A stretch of DNA of 32,422 bases from Burkholderiaceae bacterium. GTDB taxonomy: Bacteria > Pseudomonadota > Gammaproteobacteria > Burkholderiales > Burkholderiaceae_F. Each line of letters opens with the position of its first letter. Positions within the stretch are counted from its first letter, which is position 1. The position numbers were made by a program, and so were the translations under genes. Positions 7,364 through 15,342 of the stretch are shown here, one piece after another. The stretch covers positions 1-32,422 of the forward strand of contig JALHMQ010000038.1 in the NCBI GenBank assembly GCA_022843955.1. Reading direction: 5' to 3'. Under the pieces are notes generated by a model, which was not told where the DNA came from, did no database searches, and saw only the letters and a list, made by a program, of their open reading frames with translations.

Positions 7364-7711
7364 CGAGACCAATACCAGCGCGGTGTTGCGGGCGTGAAGA
7401 TGGGCCAGGTGCGGCACGCTGTCGGCGAACATCGAGCAGCCCGAACACGGGTCGGGGTCGGACGGGCGCAGCATGGGGTGATAGACGATCAGCTGGGCCC
7501 GGCCGTCGAAGAGTTCCGACAGGCGAGCCGCACCGCGTGGCGTTTCGAAGCTGTAGCGATCGTCCACCGGCTGGCGCGGCAGGCGACGCCTTGCGGCTGC
7601 AAGCCTGTCCAGCGCGCGGGTGAGCGTCTTCTCTTCGGCGAGCAATTCGGCGCGTGCCTTGATCCGGGCATCGCGGGATGCGGTTTGCGGCTTGGTGTTG
7701 TGTTCTGACAT
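7364..7711 (-). pseudogene. DUF899 thioredoxin-like protein, C-terminally truncated
   Basis: The frame starts MSEHNTKPQTASRDARIKARAE and shows LLAEEKTLTRALDRLAAARRRLP, YSFETPRG, LFDGRAQLIVYHPM and PDPCSGCSMFADSVPHLAHL. This is the N-terminal half of the DUF899 predicted dithiol-disulfide oxidoreductases, with the CSGC motif. Family members are about 230-260 residues; here homology ends at ALVLVS (residue 116), the frame runs on into the GNAT gene without family sequence, and the C-terminal half is missing. I infer a deletion fused the gene to the GNAT 5' region. A short product could still carry the CxxC motif. Confidence 0.75.
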
Positions 7712-7742
7712 GGCTGCCCTGTCACTTGTATCGTCGACTTCG

Positions 7743-8402
7743 CTACTGATGTCTTGCTCCCGTGGCGTCCGCCGCCGCGAAGTGCGCCAGTTGATCAGCA
7801 TGAGCTTTGCCGAAGGCTGGGCGAGAGGTGGCGCGCAAGACGTAGCGCTGGCAGGCGGGAAAGGCTGCCAGCACGTCGCTCCCATCGAACAGCCGCAGCG
7901 CTTCGGTCATCAGGATGTCGGCGGCGGAAAACCCGCCTGCGAGCCACTCCCGCCCGATCAAGACGGCCTCCAAATGCAGCAACCGCTTGTCGCGGAAGGA
8001 TGCGACGGCCTTTGCTCCGTCCGTCGTGAACGGATCCTTTGCGAAGGACAGGACCAGCCAAGCAAGGAAGGGCGGTTCCATCGAGTTGAGCGCGGCAAAG
8101 ACCCATTGCAACACCTCGGCCCGGGCAGAAGCCTTCGCAGGCATCAGCGCCTCGCTGCGCTCGCCCAGATAAAGCAGGATCGCGCCGCTCTCGAAGATCG
8201 ACATCTCGCCGTCGGTAAGCCACGGCACCTGCCCAAACGGCTGCCGGGCAAAGTGCTCGGGTCCTCTCGGGTCGAACGGCACGCTTTCGACACGGTAGGG
8301 CAGCCCGGCTTCCTCCAGCGCCCAGCGGACGCGCAGGTCGCGGACATAGCCGCGTGGTCGTTCGGGAACCCAGTCGAAGGTCGTCAGGATCAGGTCGGAC
8401 AT
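7743..8402 (-). CDS. Glutathione S-transferase family protein
   Basis: 219 residues. The N-terminal thioredoxin fold shows LRVRWALEEAGLPYRVESVPFD, the cis-proline strand FGQVPWLTDGEMSIFESGAILLYLGER with the E-S glutathione-binding pair, and the C-terminal helical domain (about 90-205) with WLAGGFSAADILMTEALRLF, the conserved N-capping S-x-x-D. GGGAGAAG lies upstream of the ATG. It follows a VOC remnant and precedes the DUF899 fragment by 32 bp on the same strand. The likely role is conjugation or isomerisation of small electrophiles in the cytoplasm; the substrate is not known. Confidence 0.92.
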   Translation of the reverse strand: MSDLILTTFDWVPERPRGYVRDLRVRWALEEAGLPYRVESVPFDPRGPEHFARQPFGQVPWLTDGEMSIFESGAILLYLGERSEALMPAKASARAEVLQWVFAALNSMEPPFLAWLVLSFAKDPFTTDGAKAVASFRDKRLLHLEAVLIGREWLAGGFSAADILMTEALRLFDGSDVLAAFPACQRYVLRATSRPAFGKAHADQLAHFAAADATGARHQ

Positions 8403-8427
8403 GATGGTCTTCTCCCTGTTGGTGTGG

Positions 8428-8520
8428 TTACTGGCGGCCTTCGCTGGGCTGCAGGATTGCCATCCAAATGCCGAAGGGTTCCTGCACGAGGCCGAAGTCG
8501 TCGCCCGAGCCCTGCCGCAT
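8428..8520 (-). pseudogene. VOC-like C-terminal remnant, 30 codons
   Basis: Directly after the SDR stop (TGATG overlap) the frame reads MRQGSGDDFGLVQEPFGIWM and then AILQPSEGRQ before TAA. The D-x-FG-LVQ-PFG-W-A-L-P pattern resembles the C-terminal strand of VOC proteins, such as the YGRLTDPFGLQWAINEPS of the neighbour near 9900. The rest of a VOC domain is missing. It may be a deletion scar or, less likely, a tiny coupled gene. Confidence 0.45.
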
Positions 8521-9305
8521 CAATCAACGATCTGCCCGCAGGTGATGTTCGTCGCCGCGCCCGTGATTGCGCTCGCGCGGTCCGACGCAATCAGCGCCGC
8601 GGTCTCGCCGACCTCGCCAATCCTGGGGAAGCGTTTCAACAGCGTGCTGTTTCTCAAAGTCTGCAGATAGTCCGTGTCCGCAAGGCCAGCAGGTTGGCCC
8701 TCAGAATCCACCGCGACATGGGGGCCAAAGGTCTCGGGTGAGCCGGCCGAGCGCAACCAGCACACGCGCACGCCTCTCGGGCCTGCTTCGGCCGCAAGTG
8801 TCCGCAGCATCCCTTCGATCGCGCAGCATGCGGTGCCGAACCCGCCGACCAGCGGAAGGGAAAGGCGAGCGGGCGTGGCCGTAAGCGCCAGGATGACGCC
8901 GCGGCCGCGCTCAGTCATGTGCCGGGCGGCGGTTGTGGCCGTGATGAAATGCGTGCGGGCGCCGATTTCGATTGGGCGCAGATAGTCGGCCAACGCCATC
9001 TCGGTGAGTGGCTGACCTTGGACGTCTGCAAGGCCAATCATGCTGAACGACACGTCCACGCCGCCCGCGTGAGCGACAACGGATGCGAAGTGAGCATCGA
9101 CGCTTTGGGGATCGGTCGCATCCACCCGAGCCGTCTCGGCCCGCCCACCGGCAGCGCGGATGCCGCGAGCCACTTCGTCGAGTGCCGCAAGAGATCGACC
9201 CGACAGGAAGACATGCGCGCCTTCCCGTGCGAAGACCCGCGCGACAGCAGAGCCGACATGACCGGCGCCGCCGTAAAGGACGGCCGTCTTATCCTTGAGC
9301 AACAT
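8520..9305 (-). CDS. SDR-family oxidoreductase with atypical active site
   Basis: 261 residues with a Rossmann fold. The cofactor loop is YGGAGHVGSAVARVF, the adenine-ring D is in ARVDATDPQ, and the C-terminus IASDRASAITGAATNITCGQIVD is the standard SDR ending. The catalytic YxxxK is not present: the expected position reads LVGGFGTACCAIEGMLRTLA. The protein probably binds NAD(P) but may not work as a classical dehydrogenase, or it may use other residues. It lies 49 bp downstream of the SRPBCC pseudogene in the same run. Function unknown. Confidence 0.85.
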   Translation of the reverse strand: MLLKDKTAVLYGGAGHVGSAVARVFAREGAHVFLSGRSLAALDEVARGIRAAGGRAETARVDATDPQSVDAHFASVVAHAGGVDVSFSMIGLADVQGQPLTEMALADYLRPIEIGARTHFITATTAARHMTERGRGVILALTATPARLSLPLVGGFGTACCAIEGMLRTLAAEAGPRGVRVCWLRSAGSPETFGPHVAVDSEGQPAGLADTDYLQTLRNSTLLKRFPRIGEVGETAALIASDRASAITGAATNITCGQIVD

Positions 9306-9353
9306 AGGAACCGCCCATTCAGAGTTAAAAGTGGTTGAAGCAGGTAGCCGAAG

Positions 9354-9812
9354 TCAAAGCTGCGATGGCCCCAGCGTCTGCGCCAACGCGTCGAGTTGGT
9401 CGGTGGCGGCATTCCAACCAACCTCCCGGCCCAGCTCGCGATGCTGTGCCGTCGCTTGCGCGTTCGCATGGCGCGCATACCAGGTGAAGAGCGTGCCACC
9501 GCCAGGCGTGTCCGCCAGATCGACCAGGCCTGTCATGAAGGGCCGTGCCGCGGGTACGAAACACTCGGTGAACGCATCGGTGAAGACGAGCCGGCGCGTC
9601 GGCTCGACTTCGAGTCACATACCCTTGTTCTCCATGCGCTCGCCGTTCGGGCCGGCCTTCACGGTGCTCATGCGGCCGCCGGCGCGAACGTCGAAGTCGG
9701 CCTCGGGCACGATCCAGGGTTTCGGGCAGAGCCACTGCCTGAGCGGTGCAGGCTCGGTCCAGCGCCGCCACACAGCAGCATGCGGGGCGACGAGCGTGCG
9801 CTTGAGCGTCAG
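9354..9812 (-). pseudogene. SRPBCC/AHSA1 protein with internal stop codon
   Basis: One frame reads LTLKRTLVAPHAAVWRRWTE, PAPLRQWLCPKPWIVPEADFDVRAGGRMSTV, GPNGERMENKGM, then TGA (9617-9615), then LEVEPTRRLVFTDAFTECFVPAARPFMTGLVDLAD and on to WNAATDQLDALAQTL. This is a complete AHSA1-type SRPBCC sequence. The family usually has Trp at the stop position (WLEV), so TGG to TGA is the simplest explanation. No clear start codon remains, and the 5' end merges with the decayed VOC frame. The piece after the stop could start at ATG 9536 (60 residues) but would lack the ligand pocket. Confidence 0.8.
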
Positions 9813-9849
9813 CGCATGTGCATGTGGCGGTGCATGCTTTGCGCGGTGC

Positions 9850-10285
9850 CCGGGCTTGGGCCATGTCCTGGGCGCTCATGCTCGGCTCATTGATGGCCCA
9901 CTGCAGGCCGAAAGGGTCGGTCAACCGGCCGTAGCAGTCTCCCCAGAACGGGCGCTCGAAGGGCATGGTCACCGAGCAGCCGGCGGCCACCGCGCGATCC
10001 CACCAGCCTTGGCCGTCTGCCACCACTAACTGCAGCGTGTGGTTGCGCGAGCCCCTGGCGGGCGGTTCGTTGAACTCGGGCCTATGGTGCATCAGCATGA
10101 GCACGCCGCCTTTGATATCAAGGCTCACGTGCACGATGCGATCCGCATCGGCGCTCACGGCTTCGCCCAGCACCTTCGCGGCCCAGGCGCGTTGGTAGAA
10201 GGTGATGGCGGCGTCGGCTTCGGCCAGGCCGAGAAAGGAGATGACAACCCTTCATCGGCGAGATTTCGTTCTGTGGATCGTTCAT
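9850..10285 (-). pseudogene. VOC-family protein, frameshifted near its start
   Basis: The ATG at 10285 reads MNDPQNEISPMKG, the usual VOC opening. A frameshift at a G-run (10248-10250) must then be bridged to reach VVISFLGLAEADAAITFYQRAW, KVLGEAVSADADRIVHVSLDIKG, LMLMHHRPEFNEPP, HTLQLVVADGQGWWDRAVAAG and PFWGDCYGRLTDPFGLQWAINEPS. Each piece matches the VOC fold in order. In the VOC frame a TGA sits just before VVIS, so the main frame has no start of its own. No in-frame stop remains at the 3' end, so the exact end is uncertain. The gene follows the second DUF6958-like gene, mirroring 5422-6233. Confidence 0.75.
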
Positions 10286-10335
10286 CGTGCTTGCTGTTAC
10301 TGCGGGCCACACTCCAGATGCAACGTGGCTGGCTT

Positions 10336-10662
10336 TCACGTCGATTTCGAGGGCTTTGACTTCGATGCCCCGCACAGCCGCACGGGACTGCCTGGGCCGC
10401 GCCGAATCACCCCCTTCGCTTCCAGGTCGAGTTGAACCGCCTTCAGCCACCAGCCTGCCTTGGCCCCGTCAGGAAACTCGTGGCTGTCCAGATGCGGCAG
10501 CAGCGCGTTCAAGGCGTCTGCTGGGGTGATGCCTGGCGGCTCTGCGGGCATGATGGTGAGCAGTGCTTCGCGCATCGCCATGTGCTTTGCGCGGTTCACG
10601 CGCTCGATATGGTGCGGCGAAGTGATGCTCTGGATCGTGATCTTGTCTTCCGGGTCAGGCAT
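10336..10662 (-). CDS. Conserved small protein, DUF6958-like (copy 2)
   Basis: 108 residues from ATG 10662: MPDPEDKITIQSITSPHHIERVNRAKHMAMREALL..., then ALLPHLDSHEFPDGAKAGWWLKAVQLDLEAKGVIRR. It is a clear paralogue of the protein at 5883-6233, with the same NRAK-AMR-ALL, ALLP-L and AGWWLKAVQLDLEAKG blocks. Its start overlaps the end of the GFA-like gene by 8 bp (ATGCCTGA), which indicates translational coupling. The next gene downstream is a VOC pseudogene. Function unknown. Confidence 0.85.
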   Translation of the reverse strand: MPDPEDKITIQSITSPHHIERVNRAKHMAMREALLTIMPAEPPGITPADALNALLPHLDSHEFPDGAKAGWWLKAVQLDLEAKGVIRRGPGSPVRLCGASKSKPSKST

Positions 10663-11191
10663 GCAGCACTCCATTGACAGCGACCTTCGGCGCCTTGAAT
10701 CCCATGGCCACCCACGCGGCCAGCAGCTTGACCATGAAGGAGATGGGTTGCCGTTTGGGGTTGGGAACGTCATCGGGCAACACGGCGCCGGCGCGCAGAT
10801 CCATGGTCATGGTCCGCATCTCCAACGCCGCAAGCCTGCCCTCGGGCCAGAGACAGCCGTAGAGACTGAGCCAGTGACCAGCTTGGAACTTAAGGAACAC
10901 GGGGGTGTTGCAGCAGGTGGCAACCACTCGGCGCGTCTTCGACTCTGGTCTCAGGCGAAACTCTTTGAGGCGCTCCGAACCCTTCAACACTCGGACGCGG
11001 TCTTTGCGGCACAGGACAAAGCGCGTGCTGCCGTCAGGCGCCAAGACCGCGGGCGCCGAGGGCAGGAGCTGCAATCTGGCCCCCGCCGCTCGGCAGCTAT
11101 CGCAACAGCACGCGACATTGACGATGGGCTTGCCCACCGCTTCGAACTGAACATGGCCGCAGATGCAGGCGAGTTGGGCGGCCGCTGTCAT
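10655..11191 (-). CDS. GFA/CENP-V-like (DUF6151-type) zinc-binding protein
   Basis: 178 residues. Cysteine motifs in order are LACICGHVQFEA, VACCCDSCRAAGARL and VVATCCNTPVFLKF, the layout of the Mss4-like fold shared by glutathione-dependent formaldehyde-activating (GFA) and DUF6151 proteins. The third cluster is not the usual CxxCG, which favours the DUF6151 branch (name from memory). It is the first gene of the minus-strand cluster and lies divergent from the MarR regulator, with a 200-bp promoter region between them. Zinc binding is likely; the substrate is unknown. Confidence 0.8.
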   Translation of the reverse strand: MTAAAQLACICGHVQFEAVGKPIVNVACCCDSCRAAGARLQLLPSAPAVLAPDGSTRFVLCRKDRVRVLKGSERLKEFRLRPESKTRRVVATCCNTPVFLKFQAGHWLSLYGCLWPEGRLAALEMRTMTMDLRAGAVLPDDVPNPKRQPISFMVKLLAAWVAMGFKAPKVAVNGVLHA

Positions 11192-11356
11192 GCCGGTACC
11201 TCCTGGTCGTTACGAAGCTGTATCGCTCCCCAATGGATGACGCCACTCACTTCACCGGCGAGCTCGGGTTCGAGTTCGGGTTCGGAGTCAGGAATGGATG
11301 CGTCTTGGCGAGCAGGGCCGCGTCGGGCTGTGGCTGTGCGGATCATTGGACTCGAC

Positions 11357-11394
11357 TTGCAGGAACGGGATGAATGTGTTTATATCAACGTATC
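11357..11394 (+). promoter_or_regulatory. Predicted sigma-70 promoter of the MarR gene, with a near-leaderless start
   Basis: TTGCAG at 11357-11362 and TTATAT at 11380-11385 are separated by exactly 17 bp. Transcription would start near 11391-11393, one to a few bases before the ATG at 11395, so the transcript may be leaderless. The weak dyad ATATCAACGTAT (11382-11393) overlaps the -10 and start point and could be the MarR autoregulatory operator. Divergent transcription of the GFA-like gene begins within the same 200-bp gap. Confidence 0.5.
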
Positions 11395-11898
11395 ATGACA
11401 AAGTCCAGCCCTGAACGTATTCCGCCCGACGTAGTCAGTCACGTCGCCGGGGCCTGCCTTTGTTTGCACACGCAGCGCGCCGCGCGGGCGCTGGCGCGGC
11501 TGTTCGACCAGGCGCTGAGCCCCTTCGAGCTGACCAACGGCCAGTTTTCCTTGCTGATGGCGCTGAACCAAGCCGAACCACCCACCATGGGCCAGGTCGC
11601 TCCGTTTCTGGCGATGGATCGCACCTCGCTGACGGCAGCGCTCAAGCCGCTCGAGCGGCGTGGGCTGGTGCGCATCGAGGCGGCAGAAGCCGATCGGCGC
11701 AATCGGCTGTTGATCATCACGCTCGCAGGTGTGCACACGCTGCGCGCCGCACTGCCGGTTTGGCGCAGGACCCACGCAGCACTTGAGGCCGGGCTGCCGG
11801 CCGGGCTACCGGATCATCTGCGCGCCGGGATGACCGCGATGTCGCGAGTGGCCCACCCGATGCAAGCCGCGCGATCCAAGAACACGCGTCAGCCATGA
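11395..11898 (+). CDS. MarR-family transcriptional regulator
   Basis: 167 residues from ATG 11395. The DNA-binding winged helix is visible as LTNGQFSLLMALNQ, PTMGQVAPFLAMDRTSLTAALKPLERRGLVRIEAAEADRRNRLLIITLAG. An N-terminal helix with CLCLHTQRAARALARLFDQALSP supplies the dimer interface. I prefer 11395 over an ATG seven codons upstream (11374) because the predicted -10 overlaps the latter. It is divergent from a detoxification-type cluster and followed by an AraC gene through an ATGA overlap. This fits a local repressor responding to a small phenolic or electrophilic ligand. The cysteines near residues 18-20 might sense oxidants; this is inference. Confidence 0.92.
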   Translation: MTKSSPERIPPDVVSHVAGACLCLHTQRAARALARLFDQALSPFELTNGQFSLLMALNQAEPPTMGQVAPFLAMDRTSLTAALKPLERRGLVRIEAAEADRRNRLLIITLAGVHTLRAALPVWRRTHAALEAGLPAGLPDHLRAGMTAMSRVAHPMQAARSKNTRQP

Positions 11899-12764
11899 TG
11901 GTTTCGCGCCGCCCCATCGAGCCGCTGGCTGGATGCGTGCAAACGCTGTGGGCGAGCGAACGCGGGCCGCGCGCGCACCGGCGCGAGATCAACCTGCCGA
12001 CAGGGTGCGTTGACCTCGTGATCCCGCTGCGTGACGGGCAGGTTCTGCGACGTTGGGCGGGCGACGGTTCCGAAGGCGAACACTTCCACGGTGCCGTGCT
12101 GCACGGGGCGCACGACCGTGCCACCCAGCGCGACACGACCGAAGCTTCGTCTGTTGTCGGTGTGCATTTCAAGCCAGGTGGCGCAGCCGCGTTGTTCGGT
12201 GGCGCGCTGCGGACGCTGCGCAATCGCAGCGTCTCGCTCGAAGACCTGTGCGGCCCGGCCGCACGTGCGCTGCGCGACGATCTGCTGGAGACCGCCGGCC
12301 TTCGTGCGCGCCTCTTGCGCGTGGAGGCCTGGCTGATGGCACGCCTGGCCCTGTCAAAGCCTCGCGACGAACTGGCGGCGCAAGCGGTTGAAGCGATGCT
12401 GCGCAATCCGGCCGTCAATCTCATTGAGCCACTGCGCCGCGCAAGCGGCCTGGGCCCCACACGCTTCGTCGCACGCTTCGAGCAGCATGTCGGTCTGACG
12501 CCCAAGCGGTTTGCGCGTGTGTTGCGCTTCCATGCGCTGGTACGCAGCGTCGCGTTGGCGCGCCCGGTGGACTGGGCGCTCACGGCTGCCGAGGCCGGCT
12601 ATGCCGATCAATCGCACCTGATCCACGAGTTCCGGCACCTGGCTGGGATGACACCAACAGCCTACGTTCCGCTGGAGTCGGGGAAGCCGGAACATGTGGC
12701 CGTCCAGTCGGAGCGAAAAAACATGCAATACGGCAGGCAGCGACCTGCCTACGATGAACCGTGA
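11895..12764 (+). CDS. AraC-family transcriptional regulator
   Basis: 289 residues. An N-terminal ligand domain of the DUF6597 type (IEPLAGCVQTLWASERGP, LPTGCVDLVIPL, GVHFKPGGAAALFG) is followed by the C-terminal AraC helix-turn-helix pair: LRRASGLGPTRFVARFEQHVGLTPKRFARVLRF and AEAGYADQSHLIHEFRHLAGMTPTAY. The start overlaps the MarR stop as ATGA, so the two regulators are co-expressed. The VOC gene starts 21 bp after its stop and is probably in the same transcript. Target genes are probably the adjacent clusters. Confidence 0.92.
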   Translation: MMVSRRPIEPLAGCVQTLWASERGPRAHRREINLPTGCVDLVIPLRDGQVLRRWAGDGSEGEHFHGAVLHGAHDRATQRDTTEASSVVGVHFKPGGAAALFGGALRTLRNRSVSLEDLCGPAARALRDDLLETAGLRARLLRVEAWLMARLALSKPRDELAAQAVEAMLRNPAVNLIEPLRRASGLGPTRFVARFEQHVGLTPKRFARVLRFHALVRSVALARPVDWALTAAEAGYADQSHLIHEFRHLAGMTPTAYVPLESGKPEHVAVQSERKNMQYGRQRPAYDEP

Positions 12765-12785
12765 TTCACCTTTGCAGGAAGCGCC

Positions 12786-13274
12786 ATGCCGAGCAACACC
12801 ATCCATGAGCTGTTCGCCTACCTGCGCGTGTCCAACGCCCAGCAGGCCATCGACTTCTACACACGCGTCTTCGGCGCGAACGAACGGTACCGCCTGACCG
12901 AGCCCTCCGGCCGCGTCGGCCACGCCGAGCTCCAGATGGGGCCAAGTGCAGTGCTCATGCTGTCGGAGGAGTTCCCGGAGTTCGGCATCACGGCGCCGCC
13001 GTTGCAGGGTCTGGCTGGCGTGGCGATCCACCTGCACGTTGACGACTGCGACGCGGTGGCGCGCGCCGCCGTCGCAGCGGGCGCGACGATGTTGATGGAG
13101 CCTGCCGACCAGTTCTACGGCGAGCGCTCCTGCAAGGTCCTCGACCCCTTCGGACACACCTGGCTGCTTGGGCATTCGATCGAAGAGCTCGAGCCTGCGG
13201 AGATGCAGCGGCGCTACACCGAACTCATGCAGCAGGGCGGCTTCGAGGACGCTGGCAGCAAGAAGTCGTCATGA
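12786..13274 (+). CDS. VOC-family (glyoxalase/bleomycin-resistance-like) protein
   Basis: 162 residues. The VOC pattern is complete: LFAYLRVSNAQQAIDFYTRVFGA, GHAELQMGPSAVLMLSEEFPE, GVAIHLHVDDCDAVARAAVAAGATMLMEPADQFYGERSCKVLDPFGHTWLLG. The metal-ligand positions H (GHAEL), H (IHLHVDD) and E/D are plausible. GCAGGAAG lies before the ATG. It is the last gene of the MarR-AraC-VOC unit, separated from AraC by 21 bp. Binding of a small drug or metabolite is likely; the substrate is unknown. Confidence 0.92.
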   Translation: MPSNTIHELFAYLRVSNAQQAIDFYTRVFGANERYRLTEPSGRVGHAELQMGPSAVLMLSEEFPEFGITAPPLQGLAGVAIHLHVDDCDAVARAAVAAGATMLMEPADQFYGERSCKVLDPFGHTWLLGHSIEELEPAEMQRRYTELMQQGGFEDAGSKKSS

Positions 13275-13630
13275 GGCTGCAAGTGGATGACAGTGTGTGC
13301 GGCGAGCGTCGCCCCTCATTGCCCCTGCGGTAGTAATCGGCAAAGGACGTGATGGACAAGCGGCAGGCAAGCGGCCGCCCGCGAAGGACTCCTCCTGGCC
13401 GTCCAGTGCCGACCGTGGAAGTCTGCTGACCGGCCGCGCAGCCGCCCAACCCCTCGTCGAACTGGCGTCCGGCACGCTCTGAAACTTACACTGCTTAACA
13501 TGCACTGCCCCCCCCCGCCACGACAAAGCGGCGGTTCAGTTCAACAAGGTTTATCCGGCGCCATGAACCACTCGTGCCTTCGTTTCACCTCGCCGCGACG
13601 GCGGATTAACACCATCAGGCCGCATAGTCG
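13275..13630. other. 356-bp intergenic region, no gene seen
   Basis: No frame on either strand looks like a protein. The stretch contains a run of nine C (13508-13516) and drops in GC toward the following GST gene. TTAACATGC near 13495 and GGATTAACACC near 13603 resemble integron core sites only superficially; no paired partner exists. It probably holds the promoter of the GST gene. Confidence 0.5.
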
Positions 13631-14314
13631 ATGACCGCTCCGATTCCACCAGCCTTGGTACTCTTCGGCCTTCCGCGCAGCGTCTACATCAGGATTGCCC
13701 GACTCGTACTTGAAGAAAAGGCGGTGCAGTACTTGCTCAAAGAGGTTGAAATCTTCGGGTCCGATGGGGTGCCCGCAGCCCATTGGAAACGCCACCCATT
13801 CGGTCGAATCCCCGTTATCCGTCACGGGGGCCTTTTGGTCTACGAGACGTCAACCATCTGCCGTTATGTGGATGAGGCCTTTCCCGGTCTTTCGCTGCAG
13901 CCGAAGACGCCGAGCACGCGGGCGCGCATGGTGCAGATCATCGGACTGCTGGATTCATATGCTTATCGTCCCATGGTGTGGGGCGCGTTTGTACAGAGGC
14001 TGCGCGTTCCGTTGACGGGAGGCGTTGCTGATGAAAAGTTGGTCACGACCTCGTTGAAGCAAGTGCGGACCGCCCTCGCCGCCATCGCGGGGCTGGCAGA
14101 GGACTCACCGTTCCTTGCAGGGCCAGACTTGTCGCTCGCCGACCTCCACGCCTGCCCCATGCTCCGATATTTTTCGCTCACGCCCGAGGGACAGGAGGCA
14201 ATTGACGAGCATCCGGCGGTAGGCAAATGGTTGTCGAGACTCGGTGCCCGGGCGAGTGTGCAACGCACGACAACCGAGTACGAGCAGGTTGTCGCGGGTG
14301 GCGATGCGGCCTAA
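13631..14314 (+). CDS. Glutathione S-transferase family protein
   Basis: 227 residues. The thioredoxin-like half shows VLFGLPRSVYIRIARLVLEEKAVQYLLKEVEI and FGRIPVIRHGGLLVYETSTICRYVDEAFPG, with the cis-Pro and the E-T-S glutathione contacts. The helical half has SPFLAGPDLSLADLHACPMLRYF. No close similarity to the GST at 7743-8402 is visible beyond the fold. The codon usage is less GC-rich than its neighbours and it stands alone before an IS3 remnant, so recent acquisition is possible. The ATG has no strong ribosome-binding site. Confidence 0.9.
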   Translation: MTAPIPPALVLFGLPRSVYIRIARLVLEEKAVQYLLKEVEIFGSDGVPAAHWKRHPFGRIPVIRHGGLLVYETSTICRYVDEAFPGLSLQPKTPSTRARMVQIIGLLDSYAYRPMVWGAFVQRLRVPLTGGVADEKLVTTSLKQVRTALAAIAGLAEDSPFLAGPDLSLADLHACPMLRYFSLTPEGQEAIDEHPAVGKWLSRLGARASVQRTTTEYEQVVAGGDAA

Positions 14315-14416
14315 CCCCTCTGGTCGCGCAGATCCCAAAGGCTGCCTTGCCAGTTCGAAATGCGCCCCTCTGAACTCTGAACCACCCCAGCTTTCGTGGA
14401 GGCCGGTTGACGTGAG

Positions 14417-15050
14417 TCAGACCGATGCGGTCTGTTGAATTTTGCTGTTGGGCTGTTCTGCCCTTCTTTCTTCAAGCCCCCCGCAGGGGCCGCCGAAAGC
14501 CCGCTCCTGTTGCCGCCAGTAGTCTGCCTCGGCTTCGGCGGGCGGGATGTAGCCCAGGGGTTCGAGCAGTCGATGGTGGTTGAACCACGAGACCCATTCG
14601 AGCGTAGCCAGCTCGACCGCCTCGCGCGTGTTCAACGGCGCGCGCCGGTGGATCAGCTCGGCCTTGTACAACCCGTTGATCGTCTCGGTCAGCGCGTTGT
14701 CCTAGCTGTCGCCGATGCTGCCCACCGAGGGCTCAATGCCCACCCCGGCCAGGCGCTCGGAGTAGCGGATCGCTGCCAGACCTTGTCGGCGCCGTAGACG
14801 CGCAGGTTGTTCTCCCACACCCGTTCGATCTCGGGCAGCAGCGCTGCGTCGCGCTGGCGCCTGGGCGGGCACCGCGCCGGCTGGCTGCTCCTGGCCGCCC
14901 CGCGGCGGTAGCCCGATGGGGCGACCTGCAATGCCTTGCAGATCGGCTCGACCCCGAGCGAACCCGATGCTGATCGACGAAGGGCTTCACGACTCCAAGC
15001 GGCGGTCGAACTCCGCCTGGGCGAAAAAACGCACTGGCCAGCTTCAGGAT
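14417..15050 (-). pseudogene. IS3-family orfB with internal deletion
   Basis: Pieces in order are [49 protein letters not shown], then a jump directly to [44 protein letters not shown] and the C-terminus TLEWVSWFNHHRLLEPLGYIPPAEAEADYWRQQ. The missing stretch normally carries the first two acidic residues of the DDE core, so transposase activity is lost. The TAG falls where the family has Tyr in GDSYDNAL. The last part of the integrase core, including the final Glu region (ETINGLYK), remains. Confidence 0.85.
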
Positions 15051-15311
15051 CTCGTTGGCCCGGCGCAGCTCGCGCACCTCGCGCTCGAGTTCCTTGACGC
15101 GCTGCTGCTCACTGGTCGTGGGCTCCTCGCGTGCGCCGCTGTCTCGGTCGCCCTGGCGCACCCAGCGCCGCAGCGTCTCGGCCGTGCAGCCGATCTTGCC
15201 CGCAGTCGATTAAATGGCCGCCTACTGCGACGGGTACTGGTCCTTGGCGACAAAGACCATGCGCACCGTACGCTCCTGGACCTCAGGGGAAAACTCCGGG
15301 GACTTCCTCAT
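15044..15311 (-). pseudogene. IS3-family orfA with two nonsense mutations
   Basis: The ATG at 15311 reads MRKSPEFSPEVQERTVRMVF and continues VAKDQYPSQ, then TAG. The frame continues AAI, then TAA, and resumes [54 protein letters not shown]. This is the HTH plus leucine-zipper OrfA of IS3-group elements. Family members read SQWAAIESIA at the break, so TGG to TAG and GAA to TAA are the likely changes. The product would be a 29-residue stub. Confidence 0.85.
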
Positions 15312-15342
15312 GGTGGCTCCATTCTCAATCGAAGGAGCCACC
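15312..15342 (-). promoter_or_regulatory. Hairpin upstream of IS3 orfA start
   Basis: GGTGGCTCC (15312-15320) and GGAGCCACC (15334-15342) form a perfect 9-bp stem with a 13-nt loop immediately before the orfA ATG at 15311. The stem contains the only GGAG-like ribosome-binding site. Many IS elements use such a structure to stop read-through transcripts from making transposase; that role here is inferred. Confidence 0.6.

Noticed and set aside
13508-13516. Run of nine C as a phase-variation tract
   Set aside because: It is not inside a gene or a recognisable promoter, so no switch can be proposed.
13490-14460. GCTTAAC/GCCTAAC-like core sites around the GST gene suggesting a gene cassette
   Set aside because: The cores do not pair, and the downstream GTTGGGC lies inside the IS3 element.
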